Source: Pseudevernia furfuracea
Taxonomy: Eukaryota; Ascomycota; Lecanoromycetes; Lecanorales; Parmeliaceae
Assembly (NCBI GenBank): GCA_022315425.1
Contig: JAIUPT010000040.1
Location: forward strand, 806,001-870,000
Reading direction: 5' to 3'
Length of the DNA: 64,000 bases
Below, one piece after another: positions 31,387-43,532 of the stretch (position 1 is the first letter of the stretch; each line of letters begins with the position of its first letter). Both the position numbers and the translations under genes were made by a program. The notes beneath the pieces are model-generated. The model worked only from the letters and a program-made list of their open reading frames with translations, was not told where the DNA came from and made no database searches.

Positions 31387-33690
31387 CTAAATGTTTCCCG
31401 GAGGCCTACCATGTCCAAATGCCTCCATCAATTCCTGCAGCTTACTATTCTGCTCATTCAGCGTCCTCGCAGTAGTCTTGAAGTCCGCTGTTGCCTTCTG
31501 GAACTTAAAGCTCTCAGCACCCCAACCGGCTTTTAGGCGCTCAATTTCCCTCTGCAATCCCAGAACATAGTCCTCTGCCTCGCTGCTATTCCGCGACTGC
31601 GAGCTTTGTTTCAGGATGCTGTCTTTCTCTCTCTGATACTGAGTCAACAAGGCTTTCCGCTGGTCCTCCGAAGCTCTCTGAAGCAACGAGCGCTCTTCTT
31701 CCCACTGGGTTGAAACTTTAGAGTCAGTATTGCCTATTAGACCGGGGGTATTGAACTTTGGAACACGTCTCTAGAGTAGACACTCCCAAGGCATGTCTCA
31801 ACACTCAAGATTTGATCCAAAAGAGCAAAAATGAACTCGGAAAATACGTACTTTCCGCGTCAAGGTCTCACGTTCTTTGTCCCATCCCTCTCTGGCTTGA
31901 AGGTACGTCCTGCGCTCTTCGTCGACCACTTTCTGCTTTGCCTCGAGGGTGTCCTCCAAGTCTCGTCGAAGGTTCGCCTGTCTGTCCTCAAGCTCACGCC
32001 TCTGTCGAGTCCATCTGTTTTCAAGCGTCTGCGTCTCTTCTTCATGTGCTCTTCTCTGTTCAGCCAGTCGTTTCGACAGGTTTGCGTCACCAATGCGTGT
32101 ATGTGCTTGAAGCTCGTCTTGCATGGCTCTTTGGTTAGTCCGCTGCTCTACAACCAGTCTGTCCTTGTCGCGTTGGAAAGCCTCGTTCAGCGCTGCCTCA
32201 TACTCCTGATATTTCCTTCCTGCTTCCTTCTGCTCAGCGCGTAATGTTTCGTTCGCCGCTTGCAATGCTTCATTGTGCTTCCCGCCTGCAGTCAATTTAT
32301 GTTGGAGCTCTTTGCACCGCTTTTCTAGGTTGCGTGTGTCCAACTTCAACCGAGTGATATCGTTTGAATGTTTCTTGCTCATTGAATCTAGATCTTTTTC
32401 CATCTGCATGATGCGATTCTCGAGTTGTCGTGCTTCGGCAGCTTTCCGCACTTCCTGGTCACGGATATGGAACTGGCTGGCTTCTAGCATGCCACAAGTC
32501 TCATGATGTAGGCTCATGAGAGCGTGGAGGTCGGGTATTGCGCATGATATTCGGTGGAACAATGCCATCGTGCCATCATCCGGTCTTCCCCCAATCGAGG
32601 TTGGACCTCTGTCCCATTGATCCTGGTATGTCGAGATAGGAAGCTGAGGTGCTTCAGGTGGAATTATTTGTGACGGATGATGGCTGGCCGGTGGTCCGTA
32701 CTCGGAATAGTGGGTGAGGGCCTGAGATGTAGGTGCATGCTGAACAGGGGGCGGGCCGATAGCTTGATGTGTAGGAGGATATGCGAATTGCGGAGAGTAA
32801 TAGAGCTGTTCTCCTGATGGCGCGACATTGTATGGTAATGGTGCTGAAGCTGAGGCTTTCACTAAAGAATCGTGTTTCGAGTCTTCTGACTTCAGTGAAG
32901 CGGGTTTCTTCTGCTGCGGATCTCGGCTAGAGGGTACCGGCTGCGAAGACGTTACAGAAAAAGCAGTTCTGGCAGACTCGGAAGATGATTTGTGAACCAA
33001 TGGTGGTGTCTCTGAGCTTGAAACTAGATTCGAAGTTTTGGAAGGAATCGGCTTCGCGTCAACAGGCTTCGCATCGGCGGGCTCCTTCAATTTTTCGGCT
33101 CTTGGGGTTGGCTGAGAAGAAACTGGTTCTGAAAGGTCAATAGTAGACTCACAATAGGGTGCCAAGTAAGGTTGTACTGAGGCAGGGAGGAGATGCTGCA
33201 TTATTGGCGACACTAATGACGCAGAAGTCGACATATTCGAGACTGTTCTATTCATTGGAGAAGTCGCTGATGATGGCGAATCCGGGCCTGATTCCGGCAA
33301 CTCTGGTAGCTGATCCAAGTTTACATTTTGTTGGCTGGAGTCGGATGCCTGCGTCGAACAGTCTGGTGGGACAGGTGTTCGACTGCTTGAAGCTGATGGG
33401 TCTCGATATTTCCTGCTACTACTGCTTGGGATGACACTTCGGTTATCTTTCACATCTGGCGACTGATCTGGATTCGCATTCTGAGGCGTGTATTCGGATG
33501 GCTGCGTAGAAGAGTCTGACGGTACAGGTGTACGACTGCTTGAAAGCGATGAATCTCGATGCCTCCTGCTGCTGGTACTTGAGATAAGACTTCTGTTGTC
33601 TTTATCCTTGTCCCTGTCCTTATCCTTATTCGTTCTGCGAACACGCATAGGCCTGCCGTGAGCATCGTACTCTATACCTGCGGTTGGCAT
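31387..33690 (-). CDS. Coiled-coil protein with N-terminal 51-residue tandem duplication
   Basis: Two exons (33690-31852 and 31704-31387) give 718 residues; the 147-nt intron begins GTACGT and ends CCCAG, phase 0. An ATG 15 codons upstream (33735) is also in frame, but 33690 has the better context (GCCATGCC). The first 30 residues are basic, with alternating Lys-Asp. Residues 31-132 are two related 51-residue units. A long Ser/Pro-rich segment follows to about residue 400. From there to the end the sequence is heptad-like and rich in Glu, Lys, Arg and Gln (for example RQLENRIMQMEKDLDSMSKK), a predicted long coiled coil. It could be a structural, trafficking or cytoskeletal protein. I do not recognise the family. 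It lies 1.2 kb from the 3' end of STT3, on the same strand. Confidence 0.82.
33295..33600 (-). repeat. Two-unit 153-bp coding duplication
   Basis: Residues 31-81 and 82-132 of the coiled-coil protein align without gaps; I count 31 identities in the first 50 positions. Both start DNRS, carry a central SSSRTPVP and end with a DQ.P motif. Confidence 0.85.
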
Positions 33691-34918
33691 GGCTAGCCAA
33701 CGCCCTGCCTTGGAATTAATACTACAATTCAACATTGGAGTTCAACTGGCTCACTACTGGCTAGCGCAGCGCTATGAATTTCCTTTAACAAAAGGAGTTG
33801 TAGAATACTATGCCGAGCAACAAGCAAGAACTGGGAGAAGAATGCGGATGCGCAGAATGCCAGTCAGTCATGGATTCAAAGACACTGCAAGCAGAAAGCG
33901 CTGCGCCAATGTGAAGGTCGTCTGATTATCGTGGGAAGAGGAAAGCAGCAGGTAAGCAAGGACAAAAGGGATGAGTAAGATCTTGACCGGGTGCAAAGCA
34001 CGAGAATGGAGGGATGGAATGCTTTGGATAGTGTGTGCCATTTGGAAGAGCGCGCGAAATGAGCGTCTGAGACGGAGTGGTTAACAGGCGACACGTAATA
34101 CAGGCAAGCAGATGATGTTGTAGACATTGAGCAAATGGCAAAGGAGAAAATGGCAAAGTACTCCGGTCACGCGTTGGAGATTAGAGGAATAAAAATGGCT
34201 TTCGATTACCCAAAAGCATTGAGTGCAGGATGCAGTATGCTTCATGCAAGGTGGTCTAGAAATAATAAGATGAGTATCAAGTCACACCAAGTGGAGTACT
34301 CTATCAGGTGGAGTATCAGGGTGGCTTTTTGGGGTCCAAGGTGTATCGCTAATGGATTACCAGTCGATTTGGCGAGGTTGGGCAGCAATACTGCACGCTA
34401 TTCCCTTCGCGCGTTAAGGCATCAAGGTAATCATTCATCCTCACCAGCAGCATCGTGTGAAAAATGGAAGTATTGACATTGATAGTCTCGGCCGAATCAT
34501 TAACAAAGCATCAACGCCCAGCGGCGCATGGAGATTCTACACTTTTTCTAATAATGTACGGAGTAGGTACGGAGTTACTCATTGATAAAAAGGGTGTCCG
34601 AGCGTACGGGAAATGCGATGTGGTGTGGTGTGGTGTGGTGTGGTGTGGTGTGGTGTGGTGTGGTGTGGTGTGGTGGTACTCGTAGGTTGTGGACTGTGGT
34701 TAAAAGATCTGAACAGTGAAGAATATAAGGTACCTTAGGTACATTCAAAGCAAAAAGCCAACGGCATCGGGCCACTAGTGTCCTTACTTGCATAAGGTAC
34801 ACATGCTTCACATGTGCATAGGAGTAGGTATGATGATTGTACAGTGCTCCGAAAAATGCATTGTGCACCTCTATATTATTACTGTAATCTTACAATTCAG
34901 TACTCGTACCCAATCACC
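33691..34918. other. Intergenic, no supported gene
   Basis: This lies between the coiled-coil gene start and the 3' end of STT3. It contains a TGGTG microsatellite at 34621-34674. Frames are short and without domains. Confidence 0.5.
34621..34674. repeat. TGGTG tandem repeat, more than ten copies
   Basis: Ten perfect TGGTG units (34621-34670) and a partial one. The G-rich strand is on the plus side. It lies 245 bp downstream of the STT3 stop codon. Confidence 0.9.
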
Positions 34919-37588
34919 TCACTCAACCCGGAGCACCCGAGCCCCTCGTCGTTTGGCCGTTTTCTTTTTCTTGTTGCCCTTGTCAAAAGCAACCGCGCTG
35001 GCATGATCTCTACCCACATTGTCAAGGTCCTTGACCTTGTAGATCCTGATGATCCAATTCTCACTCGTAAATGCTTCCTCCAAAGTACTCAGCTGAGGTC
35101 CTTCAGCAGGGAGCTTCGACCCTCGCACCCGGTCTTGCGCCTGCCCAGCCGGGAACAGAGCGTTGTAGTTGTAGTATGACATTTTGTACCTACACTTTCG
35201 TCAGCAAGTCCTTGTAAAACACGCATCTTCTTCAAGCCTACATCAAGCTGTTCCTCATTGTTGGCGTAGCCTCGTCATCAACTCGGTATTCACCGCGTGC
35301 TGTGAAGTAGTTACGTTCGTTGATCTCATCCGGCCAGATACCTTCAGAGATGCGAACCATCCATAGGAATTTGTTAATGTCGTCGCCTGAGTAGCCCAAG
35401 AGACCCCCAAAGACGACCAGCACATAATCGACGTCATGTTGTCGGAGAATGGGATAGCTGACTTCCTCCCTAGAACTCATCGCCTTTCCTACAGTCGCAA
35501 TGTGCGTATTATTCCAAGTGTTGTTATCGACCAGTGTGGGCCTGTCCGCCATGCCACCAATCTGATAACCATAATCCCACCAGGACATGATCTTGGCCTT
35601 GTCCGGAGTGTTCTGTCGAAGCCAGTAATAGGCTTCGCGATAATCATCAATGATGTGCTGACTTCCATCTGGGAGCTTGCTGGCAAGCACAACAGACGGG
35701 GAAGAGTAAGCGTTCGAGGTGACCCAGGTGCAGTGAAGCACGAATAGCAATAAATATGTCGTCACTGCTCCAACGACGGACGCTTTGGAGATGTAGGAGT
35801 AGATGCCTAAGACGGGGTTTCGTGTTGATCTCAGTGAATCTTTTATCATATCGGTGGCACTTTTGACGCTATCACCAGTGGCCTGACCGTTAGATTGCGT
35901 CTCCTTTGGTATCGGATTCTCGGCCACGAGGTAAGTGTCCAAGATACTTGAGATTGCTAGTGCAGCCGCAATGCAGACGACCGGCGTCAGGGTCAGCATT
36001 AGACGGACCATAACACCAGCAAAATAGCTGGCTAAGACTGCGTATATGACAACAAAAACGTGCTCATCCTTCAGCTGCTGGAAGCACATGTAGACTCCGG
36101 CGGGGAAGAGCCAAATCATCAAGTTGAGATCGAAGAAGAATGCAGGCCATGCAGTTGGCTGATGCTCAGACACCGAGGCAATAATGGGAATGTGAATCTT
36201 TGCATAGCCGGTGTCCCAAAGCGAATAGAAGCGACCACTCCACGGAGCAATAACGCCCGAGACCGTCAGGAGAACCAGAACACCCATAGAAACAACAAAG
36301 ACCACAAAGATCAAACCTCGAAGTAGAGTCTGAAACTGTTTGTTGGGAACTTGCTGTCGAATGAACTCCACGAAGGCCACCAGTTGGAGAAGGCCGAAGA
36401 CACCTGAAATAGTCAGTCTTTGGCCACACTCTTGATCCTTGGGGCCACGCTTACCTAGCGCTGACATATGGTCGCTGCTTCTAATGGGCAGAAATCCGAC
36501 GAACGGAACCTGCATGCTGGCCAAGGTGCCGAGGGCAAACCATGTGCTGTAGCTTACGTAAAGCCTGGGGCTGTATCTTCCCATACATATGAGCACAAAT
36601 GCATGAAGTGGCAATAAATTGGTAATGAAGACGTAGCCACCCCATGCTGAGACCATGTATCCATAGAATAAAGCAGTCAGCGCTCCCCACATGGCCGAAC
36701 CATTTTTAACGGACTTGATCCATAAGAAGAAGGTGAACACGAGCAGAAAGATGGCAATGGCCTCATTGTCGTAACTTCCAGCAACGGACCTTGAGATGTA
36801 TCCTGGTGTGATGCCCATAAAGACAGCTGCAAGCAGACCGGCAGACGGAGAGGTCGTCATTTCTGACGTGATCAGGTATGATGCGAACGCGGTTAGGCCA
36901 GAGAATCCAGGAGCTAGGAGAACGCAGATATTTCGGATATCGACAGGCATTGACAGGAGTCGGAGAACGTGATAGATGATACCACTAGTGACCATAAGCC
37001 CAGGATATAACGTGCCACCAGTGACACGTCCCAGGGGATGCCATGTTCCTAGAGAGACAAAAAATTGTTTAGCCACTGCTTCTGTAGGGAATCGGTCCGG
37101 CTCTTCGGCCAGCTTGCAAGGTTCGCAGAGACGCTGTATAGGGAAATAGGCTGCGCAATGGAGTGGAGGCCTTACGATCATCGAACCAGTCCCAGAAGCT
37201 GTAGAATCCATTTTGTACGAGATATTTCGTCGCTCGAAAGTTGAACCAGGGATCGACTGCCTTCGATTAGCTCTTGTATGCCAGTTGCCATCTGTATATA
37301 TCGCCAGCTTTCCAAGCTCTCGGGGGGTGACGAACATTCGTGGATGATGCTCTCAAATCCTACCCCGCATAAACGTCAGCTAAAGCGCTTTGGAGATGGC
37401 ACTTGACCTCGTCCGAGCTATCTGAGTACTCTCTCAAACTGAAAAGGCGAAGGCTTACGTATCACACTGAATAAACGACTCGCGACTGCAGCGGCAGCAA
37501 TTGTGCACAGAATGATCAACCGAAGGAGACCCCTCGTATTTCGACCTGTGTCGCCCTTCAAGAAGGGTTCTAAGACTTGCACTGCCAT
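34919..37588 (-). CDS. STT3: Oligosaccharyltransferase catalytic subunit STT3
   Basis: Six exons (37588-37459, 37359-37336, 37256-37176, 37048-36455, 36403-35242, 35189-34919) give 753 residues. Every joint restores a family motif; exon 2 is only 24 nt. STT3 transfers the lipid-linked glycan to Asn of N-X-S/T sequons in the ER lumen. The first luminal loop has HEFDPWFNFRAT with the catalytic Asp. TWHPLGRVTGGTLYPG, SVAGSYDNEAIAIF and the external-loop motif SVSEHQPTAW follow, then the sequon-binding WWDYGYQ and the DNNTWNNTHIATVGKAM segment. About a dozen hydrophobic segments span the first two thirds. The C-terminus is basic (GNKKKKTAKRR). All key residues are present, so the enzyme should be functional. 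It is an essential housekeeping gene, usable as an anchor for synteny. Confidence 0.97.
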
Positions 37589-39193
37589 GTCTGAAGTGGC
37601 AGGCCAATGTTTGGATAGCACCAAGAAGTCCCAAAATCAAAGAACAGATCACGCTCTGCGGCTCAAAATTAAGTTTACTTCTCCGGCGGCCGGCCCCCGA
37701 AGGAAGGCCAAAAATTTCTCTCTTCGCGCATTCATTCCTTCTTTTACGAGCCCCTGCCTCTACAGCATATTGGAGCCTGCCACGAACTGATGCTGCTCAA
37801 AGATACCAATAGATCTCTGACACGCTCATGCTGTGGGTCCTCTGTCGCCGTGTTCACGCGTTGATTAAGGACGAAACATCAGATCGAAAACACCTAGCAT
37901 CCCCACCAGTGCCCACAAATTGGCACGTTCAGCGTGCTTCGAGGCAACTTTGACACTACGTAGCTGATCATGGAAGTGCACAGACCTCTGCAGTCTACAA
38001 ACAGTCCGACCCTGCGTTCGCCATGATTGCCCTCGGAATCGTGCATGAGCATGCCTGTGTCCCTATTCATCGCCCTCCAGCCAAACTATGAGGCTCGCAG
38101 TCAGAGCCGCCATGGTCCTATACATATCGTGGAAATAAGTCAAGAATTTCGCTCCTTCACAAGCCAAGGTCACCAGAGGTCGATCATGCAGTCCTACTGT
38201 CCTAGGCTATTGCCGTGCACGAAGAGCTTAGCCCGCCAATGTTGGGTCCAACTTTAGCTTTTCCGTATTACTCAATAGCTACCTGAGTACTCCGTCTCTA
38301 GTGAGGCTGGAACCTAAGGAATGCCGAACACCACTTGATAGAAGACAGCATCACTTGCGCCGCCTGCTTTTTTTTCTTGCTGACGAGTATAAGATAGTGG
38401 GAGTCCCTCCGTGACAGTAGGGCCGCATCTGAAGCGATGGAGGGAAGCGCGGGATGTTGTAGAGATGCCTTCAGAATCGACAGTTTATATCTGAACGGTT
38501 AAAATCCAAATCAAAGGCGAGGCGACCAATTGGAGAGAGAAGTAAGAGCTAACGCTGCAAGTGGTGGCGTGACATGATCAAGCTTCTTATGCAGCTAGAG
38601 AAGCTATAATCTTCAGTCCTCCGGAAAGCGGCATAGGTCGTGCAGGAGCTACTGGTTAGCGGTCGCAGCCTCACCAACACTGTGTGTACTGTACGTTGTC
38701 ACTGCAGATGTATGGCTTTGTCACCACAGGATCTCAGCCTGGCCTAAACAGCTTGGCTAGCCTGTAACGACGCCCGGCCTCTATGCGGCGTTTTCCTGAA
38801 TGGCCGCCTCACTATCTCCCGCTCCTCCATCCATACACAACCCGCAGGACGTTGTGCCAAGTTTCGATGACCTATTCTTCTTCGGTTGGAATGCCTCACG
38901 AGACCGGGTGTAGTTGCAACTTGGGTTATTACCCTACGAAACGCTCAAATGCAAACTGTCTTCCGCCTTGAAACCTCAGCTTTCTCTCGCCTTGACCTCC
39001 CATTCTGTAACCATACAACCGCCGCGACTTGTCCTTGTCACTCAACCGTCCATGTATGCTTCCATCCAGCAAATGATGCTGTTGCAAGTCCGTTCTGCTG
39101 ATCTTCAACGTTGCTCATCTAGACAAGCGGTCGCCAAGAGCATCATTCATCCTCAGTTCTACTTCCCTGCCACGTCCGCCAATTGCTGCAATC
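37589..39193. other. Intergenic between STT3 and a divergent zinc-finger gene
   Basis: 1.6 kb that should hold the two divergent promoters. Open frames such as 38914-39414 (plus) partly overlap the first exon of the next gene in another frame and show no domain. No RNA gene is seen. Confidence 0.5.
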
Positions 39194-41583
39194 ATGTCAG
39201 ACCCCAAATTCATGTCCTACCTGGAGGGGATGAAAAACCGCTTCTGGCACGAACGTCGGCACCTTCAACAAGACGAGATCAAGCATCAGTGGGCAGTCAG
39301 GACAGCTCCATACACCAGGATCCTCCTTGGCACCGAAGCTCCTACACAATCATCGGAGCTCACCTCAACGCGGGGACAACAGATGGCATGCCAATCCACC
39401 TCCAAATCCTCTGAGGAAGCAGTAGCGAGGAGGCGTGCATCCGTACGCACCCATCTACACCTGCCCCTTCCTTAAGGGAGCTGACGCTGGTATAGGGTAC
39501 CGTCACTCCTCTCGAATTTGGTCAATGCTACCATAATGTTCCTTCGTCGGAGCCGATGTCTAGGAAACGGGCCAGGTCTTCACAATATGGACCTGACAAC
39601 ACCACGAAGAGTGCAACCAGTGCTCGATCACTCGACACCAACCCGTGGCAGCTGGATAGTAATGCGCCATACTGCGGATATACCAACACTTCCGCATCTG
39701 GCCCCAGCTTCAAGGCCCGACGAACATCTACAGGACACATGCCTATAAAAATAACAGAGAACTCTCCCAATATCAGAGTATATGAGCCCGCAGAATACGT
39801 TCAGCAATCCAGGGCTTCCCCTTCGACTAGCTTTTCACCCAACGCACAGCCTCAAAGCAGTTTTGACAATCACTGCATTCCTCCATCATCCTTTGAATTG
39901 TTGTCACCCTTTCCACTTTCTCCAACTACGACAATGTCGGAGAGATTCACTGATACCACTCCACCTACAAGCGCCGTGATGAGTAGACAGGATAGTCTCG
40001 CTACCTCATTCTGTGGAGCCTTTGGCATGATGAGGGCTGATTCCGGATTTTCGACAATCGACTCAGGTCAGAACATGTATCGCCAAGACTCATACCACGG
40101 TCCCCGTCCTAGTTCTTTCTCTCCTGACGGACAAGGAGTCGACACACCTTTCGACCCGTCTCTCCTTTTTGCTCACGCCGTGGGAACGGCCATTGAATCC
40201 TCCTCAGCTTCAATGCTTACTGTGGAACAGTTGCAACTGCCTCCGACCTTAGAAGAGCTCGAGACGGAAATGAAAAGGGACGTTTCGTCATCCTCTATCC
40301 CTGCTGCGGAACAATTACAGCCGTCTTCAAAACTGGAGCTTCACACGAAGATGATGAGAAATGCATCATCCGATTCGGACATATCATCGACTTCTCGGAT
40401 TTCTCGCCGGAGCCAAGAACAGATAGCTCAAGCCGCACGCCCAATCGCGCCGAAAGACGTAGCCGAGAGCCCAATGTTCAAACAATCGTCGTCGTCTTCG
40501 TCTGGTGGCCAAGACATGCTTCGCCAACGGTCAGCACCCGAACCGAAGGTTTTGATCCCTAAGCTCCAATACAGCCGACAAACCAAAGAGAAGCTCAAAT
40601 GCGAAAGGTGCAACAAGAACCCTGATGGTTATCGAGGGTCCCATGAACTTCATCGCCATATGGCTCTTGACCATAATACTTCTCGCACGGCTTGGGTATG
40701 CGTCGATATCTCCACAAAAGGATTCCTTTCCGGTTGTGCAGCTTGTGACTCCAACAAGCCATACGGACAAGACTACAATGCTGCTGCCCATCTTCGGCGC
40801 TTCCATTTCCATCCCAAATCCGAGGTCCGTCGAACCAATGTGGATCCTGAGGAGAGGCGGGGGGGCAAAGGTGGAGGAAAGGATCCTCCAATGAGCGAGT
40901 GTAGGCGATGGATGAAAAAGATCAAAGTGCCTGGAAAGGACTATGTGGCGCTCGCTGACAGCGCCGTCAATGATGCTGATGATGATGCCGTCGAGGATGA
41001 TGAAGCGTCGGAGCAGGAAGAGCAAGATGAGGTGATTGAAGACGTCTTTTTGCCTGAAAATGTCCTGAAAAACGACGAAACCTTGCGAGCACACGACGGC
41101 TCTGTCGGGCAGCAGATCTCTGCCTCTCCTCTGAACGGTGCAAATAGTCTCGAGCTAGCCATGACCAATGATCGACAATTCATCGTTCAGAATGTCGATA
41201 TTCCTTTCAGTCAATCAGGCTTCCCGTCAGATTTCGAGACGCATTTCGAGGCATGTCTTGACAGCAATGCAGCAAACTTCACCACTTCCAGCATGGCCTT
41301 GGCTTACCCCCGCCCGACATTAACCTCATTAGCCCCAGCTGCACCTTCTTTTCGGAGCAGCAACTCGACCGATCCCGTGCAGGGATACGGCAACTTCGGC
41401 AGCAGTACTCCTGATGCACATTACTTCCCTTCAACCATGAGCACAATCAGCACTGCTCATACTCTCGAAGAAGTCAATAGCTTCCCAACTTCAAGCATGT
41501 CCGATAACGTCTCGTACGGGATGTTATCGTCGAACAATCCACAGTTTCCCTATGGATTGCCCGACTTCCCTCCGTTCTGCTGA
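39194..41583 (+). CDS. Zinc-finger protein with C2H2-like double finger
   Basis: Exons 39194-39442 and 39496-41583 give 778 residues. The 53-nt intron begins GTACGC, has a CTGAC branch site and ends TATAG; it joins MSDPKFMSYLEG... to GTVTPLEFGQCYHN and then to MSRKRARSS. Using the ATG at 39556 alone would lose about 100 residues. A Ser/Thr/Pro-rich half precedes the finger part: KCERCNKNPDG...HRHMALDH, then WVCVDISTKGF...CAACDSNKPYG...HLRRFHFH. An acidic run (DDDAVEDDEASEQEEQDE) and a Ser-rich tail follow. The finger pair resembles a family of uncharacterised ascomycete proteins (I think DUF7896, from memory). Probably nuclear. An alternative donor at 39422 is also in frame. Confidence 0.82.
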
Positions 41584-42040
41584 GTTGTTTTGTCTTCTTT
41601 TTGTGACGCGTTATGCCTTTTCTTGCTGCTCGTTTATGTCTCACAAGTTCCATACTTGTCGATATCAGTCTCGCTTGAAAGCTGGTGGCTTTGTTGGAAG
41701 GACTGAGTGGCTGGTCGAAATGGTGTAGGTGATTGGCAGCTTTATTATACCCATGGTGGTGGGGATTTTGGTTATATCATTTGCTCTTTCCTTGGATATT
41801 CATCATGCTCTACCGCTCATGATGGAACGTGTGGCGTTTATCGGGTCAAGCTTGCGTGTGCTTTGTCACGGAAGTCTGGACGAGTAGTCTTTGGGTATAA
41901 GTATTCTGAACACAACATCTTCCTAGCTAGCTGTATAAGAAATCCAAGACTTGTACATCTTCACACGGACAGATGCAAAGCGGCAAGACTCGATATGATT
42001 TATTATTACAAGCTTGAAGCTGCACAGTGGGCTCTACTGG

Positions 42041-42080
42041 TGGATAGTATTGGATAGTATTGGATAGTATTGCATAGTAT
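42041..42080. repeat. TGGATAGTAT tandem repeat, four copies
   Basis: Three perfect copies of a 10-bp unit and a fourth with one change (TGCATAGTAT), with a partial fifth beyond. Confidence 0.88.
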
Positions 42081-42433
42081 TGCATGCGTCACCGATTTCA
42101 AGGTCCAGGTCAAGCACTGCCACTCTACACTAAAACAATCTAAAAACAAACACTGTGTTCAATCACCAATGAATGATGATTAACTTACTTTACTGAATAC
42201 TCAAGGAATGCGCGGCTTCTCTTGTGGCTTAGCCTAGCTTCGCCTAAAAGGGCTGTATGAGGTATAAAATATAATAAGTATTAAGTAGAATGAATGTTTT
42301 CTGACCATGGTGGTGTGGCCATATTTTATTCTACTCATTATCAATACCGACTCTTTACTTAAGGATCTCCCTCGGTCAGTCGACCAATCAAAACACGGTG
42401 AAATTTCGGCCCGACCGCCACTGCCACATCTCT

Positions 42434-42461
42434 TGCTCCGTGCTCCGTGCTCCGTGCTCCG
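42434..42461. repeat. TGCTCCG tandem repeat, four copies
   Basis: Four perfect copies of a 7-bp unit, about 300 bp upstream of the CYSTM-type ATG. Confidence 0.88.
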
Positions 42462-42761
42462 CCTCACAAGCTTCAACTCGTACCTACCTCTTTCAAAACC
42501 ACACCTTCATTTTCATCTTCATCATCATCAATCACTAGACTCCCCAACTTCATTCATAAATATTTCTGAGTGAGCGCCTCTCTGTAGAGTGCACACTTGA
42601 AGACAGACACTACTGCAAAGGTCAGTACCTCCTCATGGCATCAGCTCAAGATTGCCGGTTGCAGCGGTCATTGTTATGAGCCCGCTCAGCTGACACTATC
42701 CAAGTCATAACACCTTCTTCCACTTCTTCCACTTCTTCCGGACCACTGTTCAAACTTCAAA

Positions 42762-43532
42762 ATGGCAAACCAAGGTTACTACAACCAGGGTCCTCAATAT
42801 CCCCAGCAAAGGTGCGTGATTTCCTCTGCTCGCTGTCCCCTGCAGTATTTGGACACCGCGGCTACATGCAAATCGCGCCCATGGGGATGAGCGCAAGGAA
42901 TGCATCAAAGAAACATCCAGACTGACTTGTTTTCCGATCTAGCTACGGCGGCGGCTACCCTCAGCAAGGCTATCCTCCCCAGCAATATGGTGGATACAAC
43001 CAAGGTCCTCCCGTAGGTCCCCATTACTCCTTGACCTCACCGACATCACCTCTAGAGACTTGGCGCCAAGCATATCAAGCGCAAACATCTGAAGGTGTAC
43101 CAGATGGAAAACAAAGCCCAGGGACACAGATTTGAAAAGAAGGGAGGCTGACATGACGGAATTGATTAGATGCAATACCAACAAGGCCCACCCCAGCAGG
43201 CCGTCGTGAAGCAAAAGAGCAACCGCGGATGCTTGGAAGCTTGGTAGGTCTACCTACCACCATGACGCCATTCCCTTCCTTCCTTCCTTCCTTCCTTCCT
43301 TCTTTCCTTCTTTCCTTTCCACGGTCCTTCTCCATCGCCTACTACCCAATGGGACCACTTTGGCAGCTTCTGGTTGCAACATCTGCAATCCTTTATCTAG
43401 CGGACCATGGGGCTGGCTAATGCTGACATCATACTCTCCAACAGTCTCGCAGCCCTCTGCTGTTGTTTCGTCGCTGAAGAAGGATGCGAATGCTGCGCCG
43501 ATTGTTGCGAATGCTGCGCCGACTGCTGCTAG
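42762..43532 (+). CDS. CYSTM-type cysteine-rich mini-protein
   Basis: Four short exons (42762-42811, 42943-43012, 43170-43243, 43445-43532) give 93 residues; introns are 131, 157 and 201 nt, longer than the exons. All joints keep frame (phases 2, 0 and 2). Residues 1-53 are Gln/Gly/Tyr/Pro repeats (YPQQ, GYPPQQYGGYNQ, QYQQGPPQQ). A short basic stretch (KQKSNRG) follows, then CLEACLAALCCCFVAEE and a C-terminus with two copies of C-E-C-C-A-D-C-C. This layout (disordered Q/G/Y head, short hydrophobic Cys-rich tail) is that of the CYSTM module, found in stress-linked tail-anchored proteins of eukaryotes. A peripheral or plasma-membrane location is expected from the family. The tail has 14 cysteines. 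Metal binding or palmitoylation is possible and not shown. Confidence 0.85.
43275..43320. repeat. TTCC/CTTC microsatellite within an intron
   Basis: A (TTCC)n run with CTTT interruptions inside the third intron of the CYSTM-type gene. It lengthens the intron and adds a pyrimidine tract well before the acceptor. Confidence 0.85.

Larger units (their letters stand above)
41584..42761. other. Intergenic, no supported gene
   Basis: This holds the 3' flank of the zinc-finger gene and the promoter and leader of the CYSTM-type gene. It contains a 10-bp and a 7-bp tandem repeat. A 116-residue plus-strand frame (41707-42057) has no domain and is likely untranslated. Confidence 0.5.

Noticed and set aside
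41707..42057. 116-residue plus-strand frame after the 39-kb zinc-finger gene
   Set aside because: It lies in the probable 3' UTR and runs into a 10-bp tandem repeat; no domain.
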